From assembly GCA_002914805.1 (NCBI GenBank), contig JXTB01000002.1:2491938-2555937 (forward strand): 64,000 nucleotides of DNA. The letters run 5' to 3'. Under the pieces are notes generated by a model. The model saw only the letters and a program-made list of their open reading frames with translations, did not search any database and was not told the DNA's origin. The first letter of the stretch is position 1. Each line of letters opens with the position of its first letter. Made by a program: the position numbers and the translations under genes. Of the stretch, positions 36,129 through 49,600 are shown piece by piece. Source of the DNA: Parasponia andersonii (taxonomy: Eukaryota > Streptophyta > Magnoliopsida > Rosales > Cannabaceae).

Positions 36129-36292
36129 TTGGTATATAAATATATATACCAAATATAAAAATATATCAACCTGGTCATTTAGCTATAAAATTAAAAAAAA
36201 AAATAGAAATTTGGTATATAAATATATATACCAAATATAAAAATATATCAATATAGCCATTTAGCTATAAAATTAAAAAAAAAATAGACATT
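36129..36292. repeat. 82-bp tandem duplication with hairpin motif
   Basis: Two adjacent copies (36129-36210, 36211-36292) are nearly identical. Each begins with TTGGTATATA, an AATA spacer and TATATACCAA, that is, a perfect 10-bp inverted repeat. Confidence 0.85.
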
Positions 36293-38973
36293 TACTACAA
36301 TCAAGTTAAAAAAGTAGACATCCACCAAAATATCTCTCATTACTATAAAACAAAAAACTAAAAGAAACTACCAGTACCAAGCGTGAAACTTAACACCACT
36401 AATTACACCTTAGTTTCCTTTTTTCACAATCACAACCCCTCATTTTTCTTTTCACAATCCTTTCTGTCGTGTTGTAAACTTGAAGATATCAAAATCAAAT
36501 ACAATCGGGTTAAGTTCTAATAGTAAAGGATGTACAATTGCGAAGTCTAATAAGGGCAAAGTGAAAATGAAAAATATTAACTATGAAATCAATTAAGAAA
36601 TTTTGAAGACGGAGGAGATAAAAGAAAAGGTAAACAAAAGGACAAATTTTCGAAACAAATAAAAATAGGAAAGTGGTAAGAGTCGTAAGACTAATTTTGG
36701 ATTGATGAAGAAAGTGGTAGGGAAAAAAAAGTGGGAGGCCATTCAATAATTGTGCACTCATAATGCATACACCTAGTCTACTTAGATAATGAACTGATGT
36801 AATATCTTTTGAAAACATCTCTTGGCTACCAAGTACTAACCAATCTAAATCCACTCAATCCACTCATCTGGAGGATTAAAAGCTACTCTACAAATTCATA
36901 AATGCAACTTTTTGCACATTAAGCAAAATGTTAAATATGTCAGAGTCAGTACTGCTGCCATATACCAATGACAAAACCTACCAGCACTGAAGTCCCCATC
37001 AATAAAGATTTAAAGCACATACTTCACTGTGGGAAATACAATCTAGTTTCTTTCATAATTTTTATGTTCCTTAAACAACTACCATCGTAATTAATGTTTA
37101 TTACTACAGAGATCTATAAAGGCATAAGTTTAAACCACCTTGACCAATGCCTTGTACTGACAGCTTTTTCCAGTTTCCTACTCACTTCTTCTGCCCTTTT
37201 ATTACATGTACACTGTAGAAAAAGAAAAGCAGAAAATGATAAGCTTTACATTGTTTTTGTCTAACAAATCTAAATAAAACCCAGAAATCAGATCAAACAG
37301 AAAAACTTTTGGTACTTAATTAATAATCGAAAGGTAAAAAAAAATTGCATATTAAGATAGAGATTGCAAGAAAAGGGTCAAAATTCAAAGTTATAGGATA
37401 ATCCTACGGGGTCCCATAAACCATATAAAACATAGTTTTGGGACCCTCAGCTGGGCCCCTCATTTTGAAATTTCTTATCCAGTCCAAAGCCTCTTCGCAT
37501 TTTTTATTTCCCTTTTGAAAGAAAATTTGGAATTTTTATTGGTAGAACTAAAACTCTCAATTAGAGAGATCTTCTGACCTTGCTTGCTGCTACCAGCTTC
37601 CTTCTAAAAATCTCTCTCACAAGTGAGAAATAATTTAAAAGTATTCGAAAAGTGAGTTTTTCTAGGGGCTTGGGAGAACACTTACCTTTTTATTCTCATA
37701 CGAAAAAGAAACTTCCAAAACAGATTAAAAGACAAACTAAAAGATACAATGAGTCCACCAGAATGATTTATTTGATCAATTTAAAGATTAAGATGAATTG
37801 TGCCACACATGGTTTTCGAATTGTGTACTTTAACGTGTTTTAAAAAACACAACAGTCCTAGAACTAGTTGTAACGAAATTATACTTCATACTCACTTGGA
37901 TGAATAACTTACATAACTTTAGTATCGTAATATTCATTCCAAGTTAACCAGTCCAATGTTCATTTACATAAAATTCTTAATTGTAAAGCTCTCATCCAAC
38001 CCAATAGGTTGCTCATACATCCGCCATTTTAGACCCCACTTAGGAAAAAATGAAAAACAATAGTGGAACTTTATTGGATATGTCATGTATATTTCCCTTT
38101 CCTTTCCCTATTTCTAAACAAAGTAACTGGCTTTAAGCCTGTGTATGCTAAAAATTGGAGCACGAATGGACAAACACTTTCTTCCATTAATGTTCATTTT
38201 CCAAAGAGATAGAATTTCACTTTTATATTTTGTATTTTAACACTTTATTCAATTTATATCTTATATTTTAGTTATTATTAACATTAATTTTTAGATTTAA
38301 AATCTATTATAAATTTATACACTGACACTAATTTAGAACAATTAATTTATCAAGATAATTTAATAAATTAATTTTTAGATTAATTTTTATACAATTTATT
38401 TTTAATTTTTTAAACAATATCTTACTAAATTAACTACTCTAAATTATTACAGGATATAAATTTGTAAAATATTTCAAATCTAAAGACTAATGTTAATAAT
38501 AATAAAAATATAATGTATAATTTAAACAAAATATCGAAAACACAACAATAAAAATGATATTATCTCTTTTCGAAAGAATTTAAACTTGTAACAAGTTATA
38601 TAATGTAGTACTATGGTGTGTGCATTGTTCATAGGGCACCAATAATATCAGATATTTTGTCCATCTACCAAAATGAAGCCTTTGATATAATTCATATTCA
38701 TATTTCTCATCTTCCACACTAGATATTTGCTAACATACCCTTGACCTAATTTGGGTTTCTACTTTTTTTTTTTTCGCCCTTTTCCTTTTTGTTGAATTAT
38801 TACATTTGTTTACCATCAGCATTGACCTTTCTCAGTCAGTGACTCAGTGTTGTGTGGGTAGGTGTTTTCTTGGAACATGGGTCTTTTTTACATTTTTCTC
38901 TCTTTCTTTTCAGACAACCCACCCATGCACACATATTGAATCTGGTACCTATCTTTGTTTCTTGAAAAAGCCC

Positions 38974-39165
38974 CATCTTCGTCACCATTTCCAGAGTCAC
39001 AGACACATCTTATTTGGACAGTTCCTTGGGGTTTCGCATCCTTGAATCTGTAGCTCTTAATGCAAAAACGCATCTTCGTCACCATTTTTCAGAGTGTCAC
39101 AGAGACCCCTCTTGTTTTGGACACTTCCTTGGGGTTTCGTATTCTCCATTCTTTTGCTCTTAATG
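38974..39165 (+). repeat. tandem duplication in the PP2C 5' region
   Basis: Two diverged copies (38974-39062 and 39071-39165, period 97 bp) share CATCTTCGTCACCATTT, CTTGGGGTTTCG and GCTCTTAATG. They lie 620-810 bp before the PP2C start and may be in its promoter or leader. Confidence 0.8.
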
Positions 39166-39784
39166 CTCTGTTCTTAAGCTCTGAATCTGATCATGTGCCC
39201 CAAACCTTTTTCATCTTTATTTTCTCTTTAGACTCCTCACGTTCTGTGTTGTGAAAGGCCATTGTGTTTTATATGATCAAATTAAGAAAGATCAAAATGT
39301 CTCCAACTTTTTTAACTTTATTCCTCTGGTTTGCTTTAGGGTTTTCTTTTCTTTACTCTTTCCTTCTTATGCGTTTCTTGTAGAACGTTTCTTCTTTCAG
39401 GAGTTTTATTCTCTGTCTTTGAGAGAATTTTCCGGGAAAGCCTCATTCTCGGGCCTAGAAAGAACTCTCTCTCACATGGATAATCATCATCATGATGTGT
39501 TGAAAGTAATCATCTTTCACCACCGAGTGTTCTTGTTTTGTTGATTTTCCTTTTAGGGTTTTTGATTGTTGTGGCCTTAATTTCGTTTTCTGTAACATGG
39601 GTTCTGCTCAGAATTTCCAAATTTAGGTCCAATGTTGAATTTCAGGAATACCCATTTCACCATTTTCGGCCAATCATGCTATTTGTCTCTTAGGCTTTTT
39701 CTCGAACACTTCGGCTGCACTTGAATTTCTTCCTGCTGCAAAGAAAGTTCAGTACTTTGCTTCGTCTTCCCACTGAACCAGAAC

Positions 39785-42146
39785 ATGGGTTGTGTCCATG
39801 GAAAGTGTTGCAGTCGCTACCCCTCATCTTCTAACGACGATCCCAGAGACTTCGCAGAGGCTGATCCGTACAGTGTTCAAAGAAAACACTTGCTTACAGA
39901 GAGATCATTAGAGTCTGTTCCTGTTCCTTCTCATAACTTCCATTTGGAGTACTCTGTTCTCACTCAGCGAGGCTACTACCCAGACTCACTTGATAAAGAA
40001 AATCAAGATAGTTACTGCATCAAAACAAAGCTTCAAGGTGACCCAAATATCCATTTCTTTGGTGTATTTGATGGGCATGGCCAATTTGGTGCCCAGTGTT
40101 CCAATTTCGTCAAGGACAGGGTAGTCGAAATACTATCAGACGATCCTACATTGTTGGATGATCCTGAAAAAGCTTACAATTCGGCTTTTTTAACTACGAA
40201 CTGCGAATTACATAACAGCAGCATTGACGATTCAATGAGTGGTACCACGGCGATCACCGTGCTTGTCATCGGTGACACCCTTTATGTTGCGAATGTAGGC
40301 GATTCTAGAGCAGTTATAGCAGTTAAAGACGGGAATCGAATTGTTGCCCAGGAGTTGTCTACTGATCAGACGCCGTTTCGGAAAGATGAGTATGAGAGGG
40401 TGAAGCTATGTGGGGCGAGGGTGTTGAGTGTTGATCAAGTTGAAGGGCTTAAGGATCCTGATATTCAGAATTGGGGTGACGAAGAGATCGACGGCGGCGA
40501 TCCGCCGAGGCTGTGGGTTCAGAATGGTATGTATCCTGGGACTGCTTTTACAAGGAGTGTGGGAGACAGTACGGCGGAGAGAATTGGTGTTGTGGCTGAT
40601 CCAGAGGTGTCAAAGGTTCAGCTTACACCAGACCATCTTTTCTTTGTTGTTGCAAGTGATGGAGTGTTCGAGTTCCTCTCAAGCCAAGCTGTTGTAAACA
40701 TGGTATATGCTAGAGCTCTACTATAATCTTCAATTGATCCAGTGAACGTTTTTTATTTCCCAGTTGGTCTTTGTTCAGGAAAATTGTTATGATAAGATGT
40801 ATTGTAGAGCTGAATGGTGATTAGATACTTAAAACACCCTAACATTAGCTTAAACTGAGGCATTTTAGGTTGGCGTAACCGGAAGTCAATTTGACAACGT
40901 TGTTGGATTTTGTAGATATTTTGCGTTATGTGCGTGTTATAATAGTCAGTAGGTATGGTTTGGCTTCACTATGCATAGATTCTTAACTGAAGATATATCT
41001 TTGGGCTTTGAAATTCTCAAAAATATTGTCTACCTGTCGATAGGCGCTCCTGTTTCTCTCAATTCTGTCCTGTTCCACTGTCAGCTAGTTGTGTTATAGT
41101 TTTCAGTCATTAGTTGTTCCTACGTGTTCCTCTTTGTGAAATTTAAGTTTTACTTGTCCTGCTCTTCATTTAGGCTGCAAGATATACTGATCCTCGGGAT
41201 GCTTGTGCTGCCATTGCTGGAGAATCTTACAAGCTATGGTTAGAACATGAAAGCCGGACAGACGATATAACAATCATCATTGTTCACATCAGAGGCTTGA
41301 ATGTATGAATTATATGAACTTTGTCTGGTTGCACATTTTACTGCCTTCTACGTTACCTGCCTTGGGCTGATCCACAACTCACTCTGATAATAGTCTATAT
41401 GTTATTGTAATGCTTTGTGGTGCATTTTCTTGGGTGGCCTACTACTTTGGGGGGTTCACTTTGGAGAGATATGTTCTGGGTTGGCCTTGCTTAAATGATT
41501 GCTCTTGAAGAAGCACCATTTTGACCTCATACATGGGATCGTTTCATTTAAATGTGATTTTGTTGCCTTCCCCAAGAAGATGTTTAAGTGGCACAAGTAA
41601 ATCAAAGAATTTTTTTTTTATTACGACCATAATGAGAAATTATGTAAAACTTTAAGTGCCCAGATGTTATATGTCCATGCCATGAGCGGAATTTAAATGA
41701 AAAAAAAAAAAAAAATCAGCTGTTGAGAGCATTGTTATCCTGTCTCATTTCATTCGCTGACTTATGTAGGTAACTCTCGTTCTGTTTGTTTTAGTCCGCA
41801 GCTGGTTCTACAGATGGATCAAGTGGGATCAATAGTAGACCTGCTTTAAGAAAAGGGAAAGGAACTTCGGAGATACCTGGTGCCACTGGGTCAGAAGTCC
41901 ATCGCTCCGTAAGAAGTGATCTCTCAGATCTACAATCCTGTCAGTATCATGTCTCAATGAATCGAAGCCCAGCCATTGTAGTTCCATCTCCGACATGTCG
42001 AAGGCCCTTGGAAGTGGTGGGTCTCTCAAACTTTGTTTTATGCCGCTCTCAAACCCTCTGTTCTATATTCCAAAGTGGTGGGTTTTTCAAACTGTGTTAT
42101 ACAATGTATCTGAGCATTTGTTCTTTTTCACCATGTACTGCAGTGA
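39785..42146 (+). CDS. PP2C35: protein phosphatase 2C, PP2C35-type
   Basis: PP2C enzymes are Mg/Mn-dependent monomeric Ser/Thr phosphatases. Exons are 39785-40702, 41174-41302 and 41795-42016, then a stop (42144-42146) just after a third intron, giving about 423 residues. The N-terminus MGCVHGKCC fits N-myristoylation at Gly2 and palmitoylation, so membrane attachment is likely. Metal and core motifs are [63 protein letters not shown] and, in exon 2, [12 protein letters not shown]. The start and core resemble Arabidopsis At3g06270 as I recall it. The third exon adds a 74-residue Ser-rich tail ([19 protein letters not shown]) outside the catalytic domain. If the last intron is retained the frame reads on to 42196, so the extreme C-terminus is uncertain. 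It converges with SAC3B. Confidence 0.93.
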
Positions 42147-42149
42147 CTC

Positions 42150-43639
42150 GACTTGGAGGTCTTCATGAAGCTGCTTCACATCTCCTTGACATTTAATCTA
42201 AGTGGTACCCATCTTCTACTGTTTAAGTTTGGTTTAATATCTACTGCAACCACCATAACCCTGATAATTGTAAATCTACTAGGCTAGAAATATGTTTCAG
42301 AAGAAATATGTTTTAGAAGACATTCTTGCTTAAATACTGATTGTTCTGTTTGGCTTGTCAACAGGATGTGGGTTAGAAGTACGTTGTTTTTCTGCGTACA
42401 CAATACATCTTCACTAATCTCTAGTGGCGTTGCTAATGTTAGTTATCACACGGTTTCTGACTATAGATATGCCTTAAGGGGAACAAAATGATCTCCTTTC
42501 AGCTGTAGCCTTGGCCACTAATCCAGCATATGTAGGGGAAAGACATGAAAATAAAATTTGGAGAGCCACAATGGAGTTCGCACAGGAGGGTTTTGAAGTT
42601 GATGATCTTGGAGTCGGAAAATGTAGATTTAATGTTTGTTCTACTACACTGAATGCTGTAAGAAACAATGTACAAATTTAAACTTTGTTGTGATTCATCT
42701 CCTTAATTCTTAGATGAGTGGTAGATGGAATCCAGCCTGGAATTTTTCTTGCATTCATTTACTTTACAAACTTGCTCGGAATACTAATTTTGAATGGCTT
42801 ATATGGTTTTATATGACAGTTTGATGAGCAATTAGAGGAAATTTCAGTTTGTTATGAATGATTGTGACATGTTACTTCATTTTACTGTTAGGTTTAGTCT
42901 CATCATCGCGGATAAAAATTTAGTGATAATTGAGGCGTACGACTCAATTATGTCTCTAGGTACGAGGTGGATAGTATCAAAATGTGGCCATTCTATTTTC
43001 GTCTCTGTTTTCTGAGATAGTGACAAAGACCAAGTGTCCGGAGTGGCCTACATGTCTTTGCCTTTTTAAGCACCTGACCTCTCGTCCTGATAACTGATGG
43101 CTTGTCTTTTCAGGAGTTGGTACTTTTAAGACTTCCAGCCAATTGAGAGTGAGAGAGAGAGAATGGAGTTCACAATGCTGCCACTGCTAATAACACTTTT
43201 TCAAAATATCCAGCAGGCGAACTCTTATGATATATTCTTCCCCCACTCTCTATAGGCAGCTTTTGAGGACTGGTACACGAATCTCTCACCCAGATGCCCT
43301 TGAGATATTATACGGCCCACTGATTGGTATCCACAATTCCAGCTAAAGAGAGTTAAAGGGTTCAAAATAGAAAGGACTTACAGATAACGGGACATATTTA
43401 GTTTCAAGTTATCAAACTTGCACCCTAAAACCTATGGCCAAACTGCCCCTGTTCTAGGGCCTTCAATGTGCCATTTAGCTTTATTCGTTGATATCATAGC
43501 CCTAACCATATGAAACCATCTTTGAACCAAATTTTGTTCTTTTACTAATGATTTTTGCTCTCAAAAATTTGGACATTAGTCCTGCAGTACTTTGTTAACG
43601 TTAAAAATACAAAATTTTACAACGCAAATAACTGAAAAA
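42150..43639. other. convergent intergenic region / 3' UTRs
   Basis: This is the space between the PP2C stop (plus) and the SAC3B stop (minus). It contains an open stretch 42478-42681 with plausible residues but no start or splice evidence, probably 3' UTR. Confidence 0.5.
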
Positions 43640-46600
43640 CTAAAAATATACAGAGAGTTTCTCGCCTATAATGTTTTGTAGCATGTTACATTTCTCCAAC
43701 AACTTGCTCAATTTTTCAGCTTCGTCATTCACCTTGCCAACCACCTCAATTTCTCTAACGGTATTATCTGCAACAACCATTCTATGATCCTGATCAACCC
43801 CGGAATTATCGTCCATGAAACCATTTGCGTCGGCAGGCTCTTGAGCTTCACCATTGGCAGTCATCTGAGGAAGAAATTGACTAGCTTCTGGCAGCGGCTG
43901 GCCAATACTGAAAGGAAGGGGACTACAACTAACTTTGATCATTTCATCCAGAGATGGTCGATTTAAATAATATGGTGAAAGTCTACTGCCTTCAAGCCCT
44001 AGATCACCAAAAGCTGGAGAGACATCAGGATGCTCTAAAACATAAGCCAAAGAAAATGAACCATTGGATATACCCATTAACCGCCAATGGAATATCCGCC
44101 GGAAGATTGTAGCCCAATTCGGAACAATTCGGAAGCATGAGCCACATGGCTCAAGTGAACAACTTTGCAGCATTATGCTTGCTTCATTTATAGCCAGCCC
44201 AATGCCTGTTTCTGTAAGGTATCTGATCAGGCTCATTCCGAATTCTTCTCTCTGGACCTTCATCTCCCTTTCTGCATTTGAACCTTTGACCAAGTAAGAC
44301 AAGTCTTCGTGGAAGAGAGGAAGTTTACAATCCCGTAGTGTAGATGTCAGTGGTTCAATTCTCTCATATGAGCTCCACCCAATACCAGGCACACATTCCT
44401 CGACAACTCTAAACTCCTCCAGCAGTGCAATCTCGGAGCAAGGCCAACTGGTGCGATTTGCTTTGGCAGCATTATCAATGTCCTCAACTGACCGGTCCAA
44501 GGCGTCATTGAAAGCTATGACAAAGTTATTAGGATCAAATTCATTATCTCTGATCCTGTCTAGTGCCTCCAAGGAAGGATTTAGGTGACTCAGAACAAGT
44601 TCACGGGTTTTAACACAATGAAGAACAAGTTGTGGAGGTGATTCACTTGCCAGCCACTGTAGTCCCTCCCTTAACCGGTAATCACTGTAAAACCCATCCA
44701 AACATTCCATTTGCTGGTCTTCAATAAGGGAAACAACCAGAAAGCTGCTTATCCGTGACTTGTCAATGTTGAGGAGGCCCAACTCATTAACTATTATGGA
44801 GGCAGGATCTGAAACCTCATCCTTGTGTGAGCTACTTAAGATTAGTAGAGGCAAACAAGAACCAGAAGGTATTGACTTCAAAAGTTCATGAAGCTGAGCT
44901 TTTTGAAGATTCCAAGGGATGCTATCACATGCAAGAAACAAAACAGCACTCGCACCAGATACAGTCTCAATCAGATTGTTGAAATTTGCATCCTTTACTA
45001 CAGACAAGCAGCAAGTCAGATCTGTATACAATTCACCAGAAACCCACTTCTTCCAAATTGACAGTCCAGAAGATGAAACTACCAAATCATCATCATCGTT
45101 TCTGAAAGGCATGAGTTTCGAGAGCAACCATCTGCCTGTTGATGAATGGGCAGTTTGGCTCATCTTTCCTATTTCAGCTTCTTCTGGATCATTCTTTTGA
45201 GAACATACAATAACTTTCCAACAGAGGCATTTAGCATCAGGATTTCTTCTGCTCAGTATAGGACCTATTTCTTCTGAAACATTAAGTTTTGACCATGATT
45301 GTTTATGCTTGTTATATCTCTCCCTCAGAGCATGATTGATGTCAAACTCGCTAGATGTGCTGGGAGGCTAACAAAGAAGTAGGGGAAAAAAAAAACACTA
45401 TAAGACACTTGGTTAACAAGGTGTCAAGGTTAAGAGATATAACTAACTCGTTTATCTGCCCATTTTATAGTTGGAAGATGAAGAGAAAGAGAGGTGGAAA
45501 TTCATGTCAGTGACTTCTAGGAATATAAACTTCATGCTAACTTATAATGTGAACAGAGGTACATAAGCTGCAGGATATGGAAAAGCTTACTTCTCTTTTC
45601 AGATGAACCGGTGGGCCCAAGGATAATGAATTCAATGCAGCATTTGCAGCAAATTGCCTTTGCTCTCGCAATTCCCTCTTCCTTGAAGTACGTCTCCTCC
45701 ATAACCTGAAGAGAGAAATTCAGGATCAGCAAAGCACATGGTGTGACAATAATCTCAAAGATCAGTCAAACTGGAACTTCCACCAGAAAGTTGGGGGATA
45801 AGAAAAGAAGTAAAACAATTACAAAACCTTAGTATTAACTTGAGTTTTGCCTCAGCAATTTCTTCATGTTCATAATTTGCCAAATCGTCCTCACTTTCAT
45901 TTTCCTGGAGGACATCCGAAGGTTCTTCTTCTTCCACTTTATCCTCCAAACTTCTATGTACTGAATTCTCCGGAGCATAATTATAAGGTGCCTCTAGAAT
46001 TCTATCTCGCAGAGCTGTTTGTGAAACAAGTTGCAATGGTATTTGATTTGATTTTCCTCTTTCTTGAGGTTCTTTCATTGGAAACAAGTCTCTCTGTGCA
46101 GAGATATCAAAAGAAGTCTCATAATTTGATTTCCCCTCATTAGTAGGAAGGGATTTAGGTAAGGAGAAACCCCATGACAATGGATTGAAACCAGTAAACT
46201 TTGGGTCATCTTTACGCGGCGGACTGACTATGCGCATTTCAGTCGTTGGTTTTATTTTTTGATCTTTCGGGGATGGAACAGCTTCAAAATCAGCCATATC
46301 TTCATCCACTGAGCATACAGGACTAAGTACTTCAACTGATGGGCTATCATGGACGTGTTTTTCCCTTTCACCAGAAGGAGAAACTTTTAGTGCACTGTTG
46401 GTTGTGTTGGCTATCTGAACTTCTTTTGGTGCTTTAGTAGGAGATATGACGAGAGTAGAAAGCAAAACATCTTCTATTATCATTCCTGATTTTTTCATAT
46501 TAACGAGTTTAGAGCACCTGGTAGGATAGTCCTTATCAACATTGAGAAATGGTCCGTCCTTCACCATATATGGCTCTTCAAAGACCTTTATCTGGAAGCC

Positions 46601-49600
46601 GTGGTATTCTAAAAGGCTTTCCATGTCCTCTTCCTAATTTCAAACACCATAAAAAGGTATGGCAAGTACGTATACATAGCAACCTCCAGAGCGCACAATA
46701 GATACAAATTAAAATCAAATCAAGAATAAGTACCTCCATTGCTAGCCACTTAGCAACGTGTATAATAGGTAGACCTTGATTGTTCTGGAGACCAGCGTGT
46801 AGAGAAGCAAGTGCATGTGTCCGTAACTGGTTAAAATAGTAAAATAATAAATTTCCTTTTACTGTATCGTCATATATGAATGAAGGGTTGCATATTCTCA
46901 TATATAGGTTGCAACAAAAAAATTCCAAGCATAACCAGCAATTATAAGCATTAAATGGACCACAACAGACAATGTTATCCATTGTGCAACAGACCATAAA
47001 AGTAAGAGTCACAGGCCATGGTCCTATAAACTGAATGGGGATCAAAACCAAATGAAAATTTATTACCTTTGCAAAGTGAGCATGCATTAGGCATGCTTGA
47101 AGGTAACTAGCTTTCTTCGCCAGCCGAAAAAAGGCAATAAAGTTTCCAGTTCTACAGGCTCTGGCAAAAGGAAAAGAATTCAATCATTAGGATATTGGAT
47201 TTATGATTCATACTTTGTCAGGGAATACATTCAAAGAGGAGCAATAACCTTGCTACATCACGTGCAAACAGCACCTCTTTTGTCTGTCTAATCTCTGGAG
47301 TCATCTTTGCAAGATCAAGTGACAGCTCTGCTGGTTCAACCTAGTAGGAATCACTTATTTTCATAGACAACAAGAAAATGAAACCTTTACAATTGAGCAG
47401 CCACAGCAGATGACTTACCATGTACCCAGGATGTTTGTCTAGCTTGAGAAGTGCATAATAACCTCGAAATTCTTTTTCTGTGGGAATGGCTATTCCTTTC
47501 TTTCTGTGATCATCATACATTTGGAACAATTCAACTGATGTTTTATTCATCTGTTCAATGTTGAGGTGTGCATCAAAACCCTCAGAGAAGCCTTCTCCCT
47601 TTGAGTACTCACATAATTCATGCATGGCAATTACATGAAGTCTTATCTGAAACAACCCAAAAACAATCAGAGATATTAAAGAGTTTGTGAAGAAAAGTCT
47701 ACTGTTGTACCCAATATATTTGAGCCTACAACTGGAATGAAGGAAACTTATATGTCAAGTGCTACAGGAAAATTTTAAAATAAATGTGTACTACTGGAAT
47801 AATATTTTAAAAAGCGCCATTTCTCGAATTCATGGAAAGACTACTGCCACTAAAACAACTAAAATTAGTGGAAGGCTGGCTCATGATGAACGTAAGAAAG
47901 CAACAAGATTGAAAAGTCTGGTTTCTATCATCTCATCCTTAACCAATTGCATACAATTTTAGTCCTTTATACAAAGGAACTTCCAAAGTTGCCCTGTGAT
48001 GACTACTGAGCAAACCAGCAATAACTATCACACAAACAAGACAATGCATGGATACATACCATTTGTTCCAGCATAGTAATAGCACCTTGGTTAAAAATGT
48101 GCTGCATTCTCAAATCCATTCTAATTGCTCGCATCCTATCCCACAAGAAATTATACATGCCAAGAAACCTATCATTGTAAGGGTGATCAAGCAAATTAAG
48201 CAAATAGCCAATTGTCTCCTGCAGGACAGGCATTGGTCTGATCAAGTTTGCTTCCCTCTCAGCCGTCCTATTATACTGCGTGAAACGAAATAAAGAAAAT
48301 TGCAACTTATTAACAGAGAAAGGGTAAGGGTTTAAGAATTTCCATGAAAAATCGATAGCCTATTTAAATAGCCTAAAATACGTTAAAGCAGTACCTTTTT
48401 AACAGCAAGGTACTTGCAGGTTTGGTTTCTATCCCCATCCAAGCGCTCAAACCGGTCAAGATCCCCTTTCCTCTCTCGTTCAGCCCTTTCAGACTCTGTA
48501 GCACAAACAACTACATTTAAAGAAATTCTAACATAGCAGCTGCAAGTTACTAGCTACAGAAAACAATAAATTGGACAGAACTCATTTAAAGAGTCAATTG
48601 CTGTGAAATTTCATTATTTCAGGTCCTCGTAACTTATCTAACCAAAAATACAAGTGACTCTTTACTAGTAATAAATAGATCAATCGAACAAGATAAAGCA
48701 AAATTCATGACCTCAAAGTTGAAAGCAGCAAAAATTTGTCATCAATAGCTCTAGTGACAATGTCGGGAGACATACCTGGACACATATCTGTGCACAAACC
48801 AACAATAGCACTAGATGGTCCTGAGCCTTCATACTCAGATAAAGGACTGCCACTGGCAACATCTTCAGCCCATTCTGTAGAATGTTCTGGAATTAACTTG
48901 TTCCTGACAATGATAGATGACTCCTGTCGATTGGTTGAAACCTTTTTCTCTGCAGTATCAATACTGCTTTGCACTTTATCACCCAGTTCAACCTTGAAAC
49001 GAGCCAATCTCTTTGCCTTGGCTTGCATTTCTCTGCGAATTAAATCAAATTTATTGAAGGAAAAAAAAACCATAAACAAAACAAACAAAGACACTGGAAA
49101 TTATAGATAAATTAAATTAACCGACCCAAAACATTACCGTTCAGCATCTTGACTAGCATAGGAGTCTCCCATAGTGGCTTCATTGGTGGAAAGTAAGGTA
49201 GGTGATCTTGATCTTTTCATAACCGGTAAGCTAGGGGGATTTGTTGTAGCAGCTTCAGAAAGAATATTGTTTGCTAGTGCCAATGACTTATCACGAGCTA
49301 GTGAATCATGAGTACTAAAGTCAACATTTGAAATAGTACCCAATGCAGGAGGAGGAGATAAAGAAAGCCTGGGAAGGAAAGCACAAATAAGACTTAGAAA
49401 ACTTTCCCATTGTCTTTTCTCCCTTTTAGAGCCCATATACCACAAAGTTGTTGAGAAGACTGAAAGTGGTTTACATTGTGTCTATTGACATGTACATCTC
49501 ACTCAACTGCTCATCTAGGAGTCTTAAAAGTATTTTACCACTCGCCAGTCTAACAAAAAGTAACTGTTTTAATTGATGCTGCTCTTATAACAAAAGTTCT

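Larger units (their letters stand above)
32935..38970. other. intergenic, with microsatellites and small repeats
   Basis: No gene recognised. It contains a poly-A tract (33388-33411), a (TA)/(GA) compound microsatellite (about 34154-34222), AT-rich DNA with an inverted repeat (35038-35326), and an 82-bp tandem duplication (36129-36292). ORFs here are short and low-complexity. Confidence 0.5.

Noticed and set aside
42478..42681. Open frame downstream of PP2C with plausible residues (RATMEFAQEGFEVDD)
   Set aside because: Only about 67 codons, no ATG near its start, no splice link to PP2C and no family match; treated as 3' UTR.
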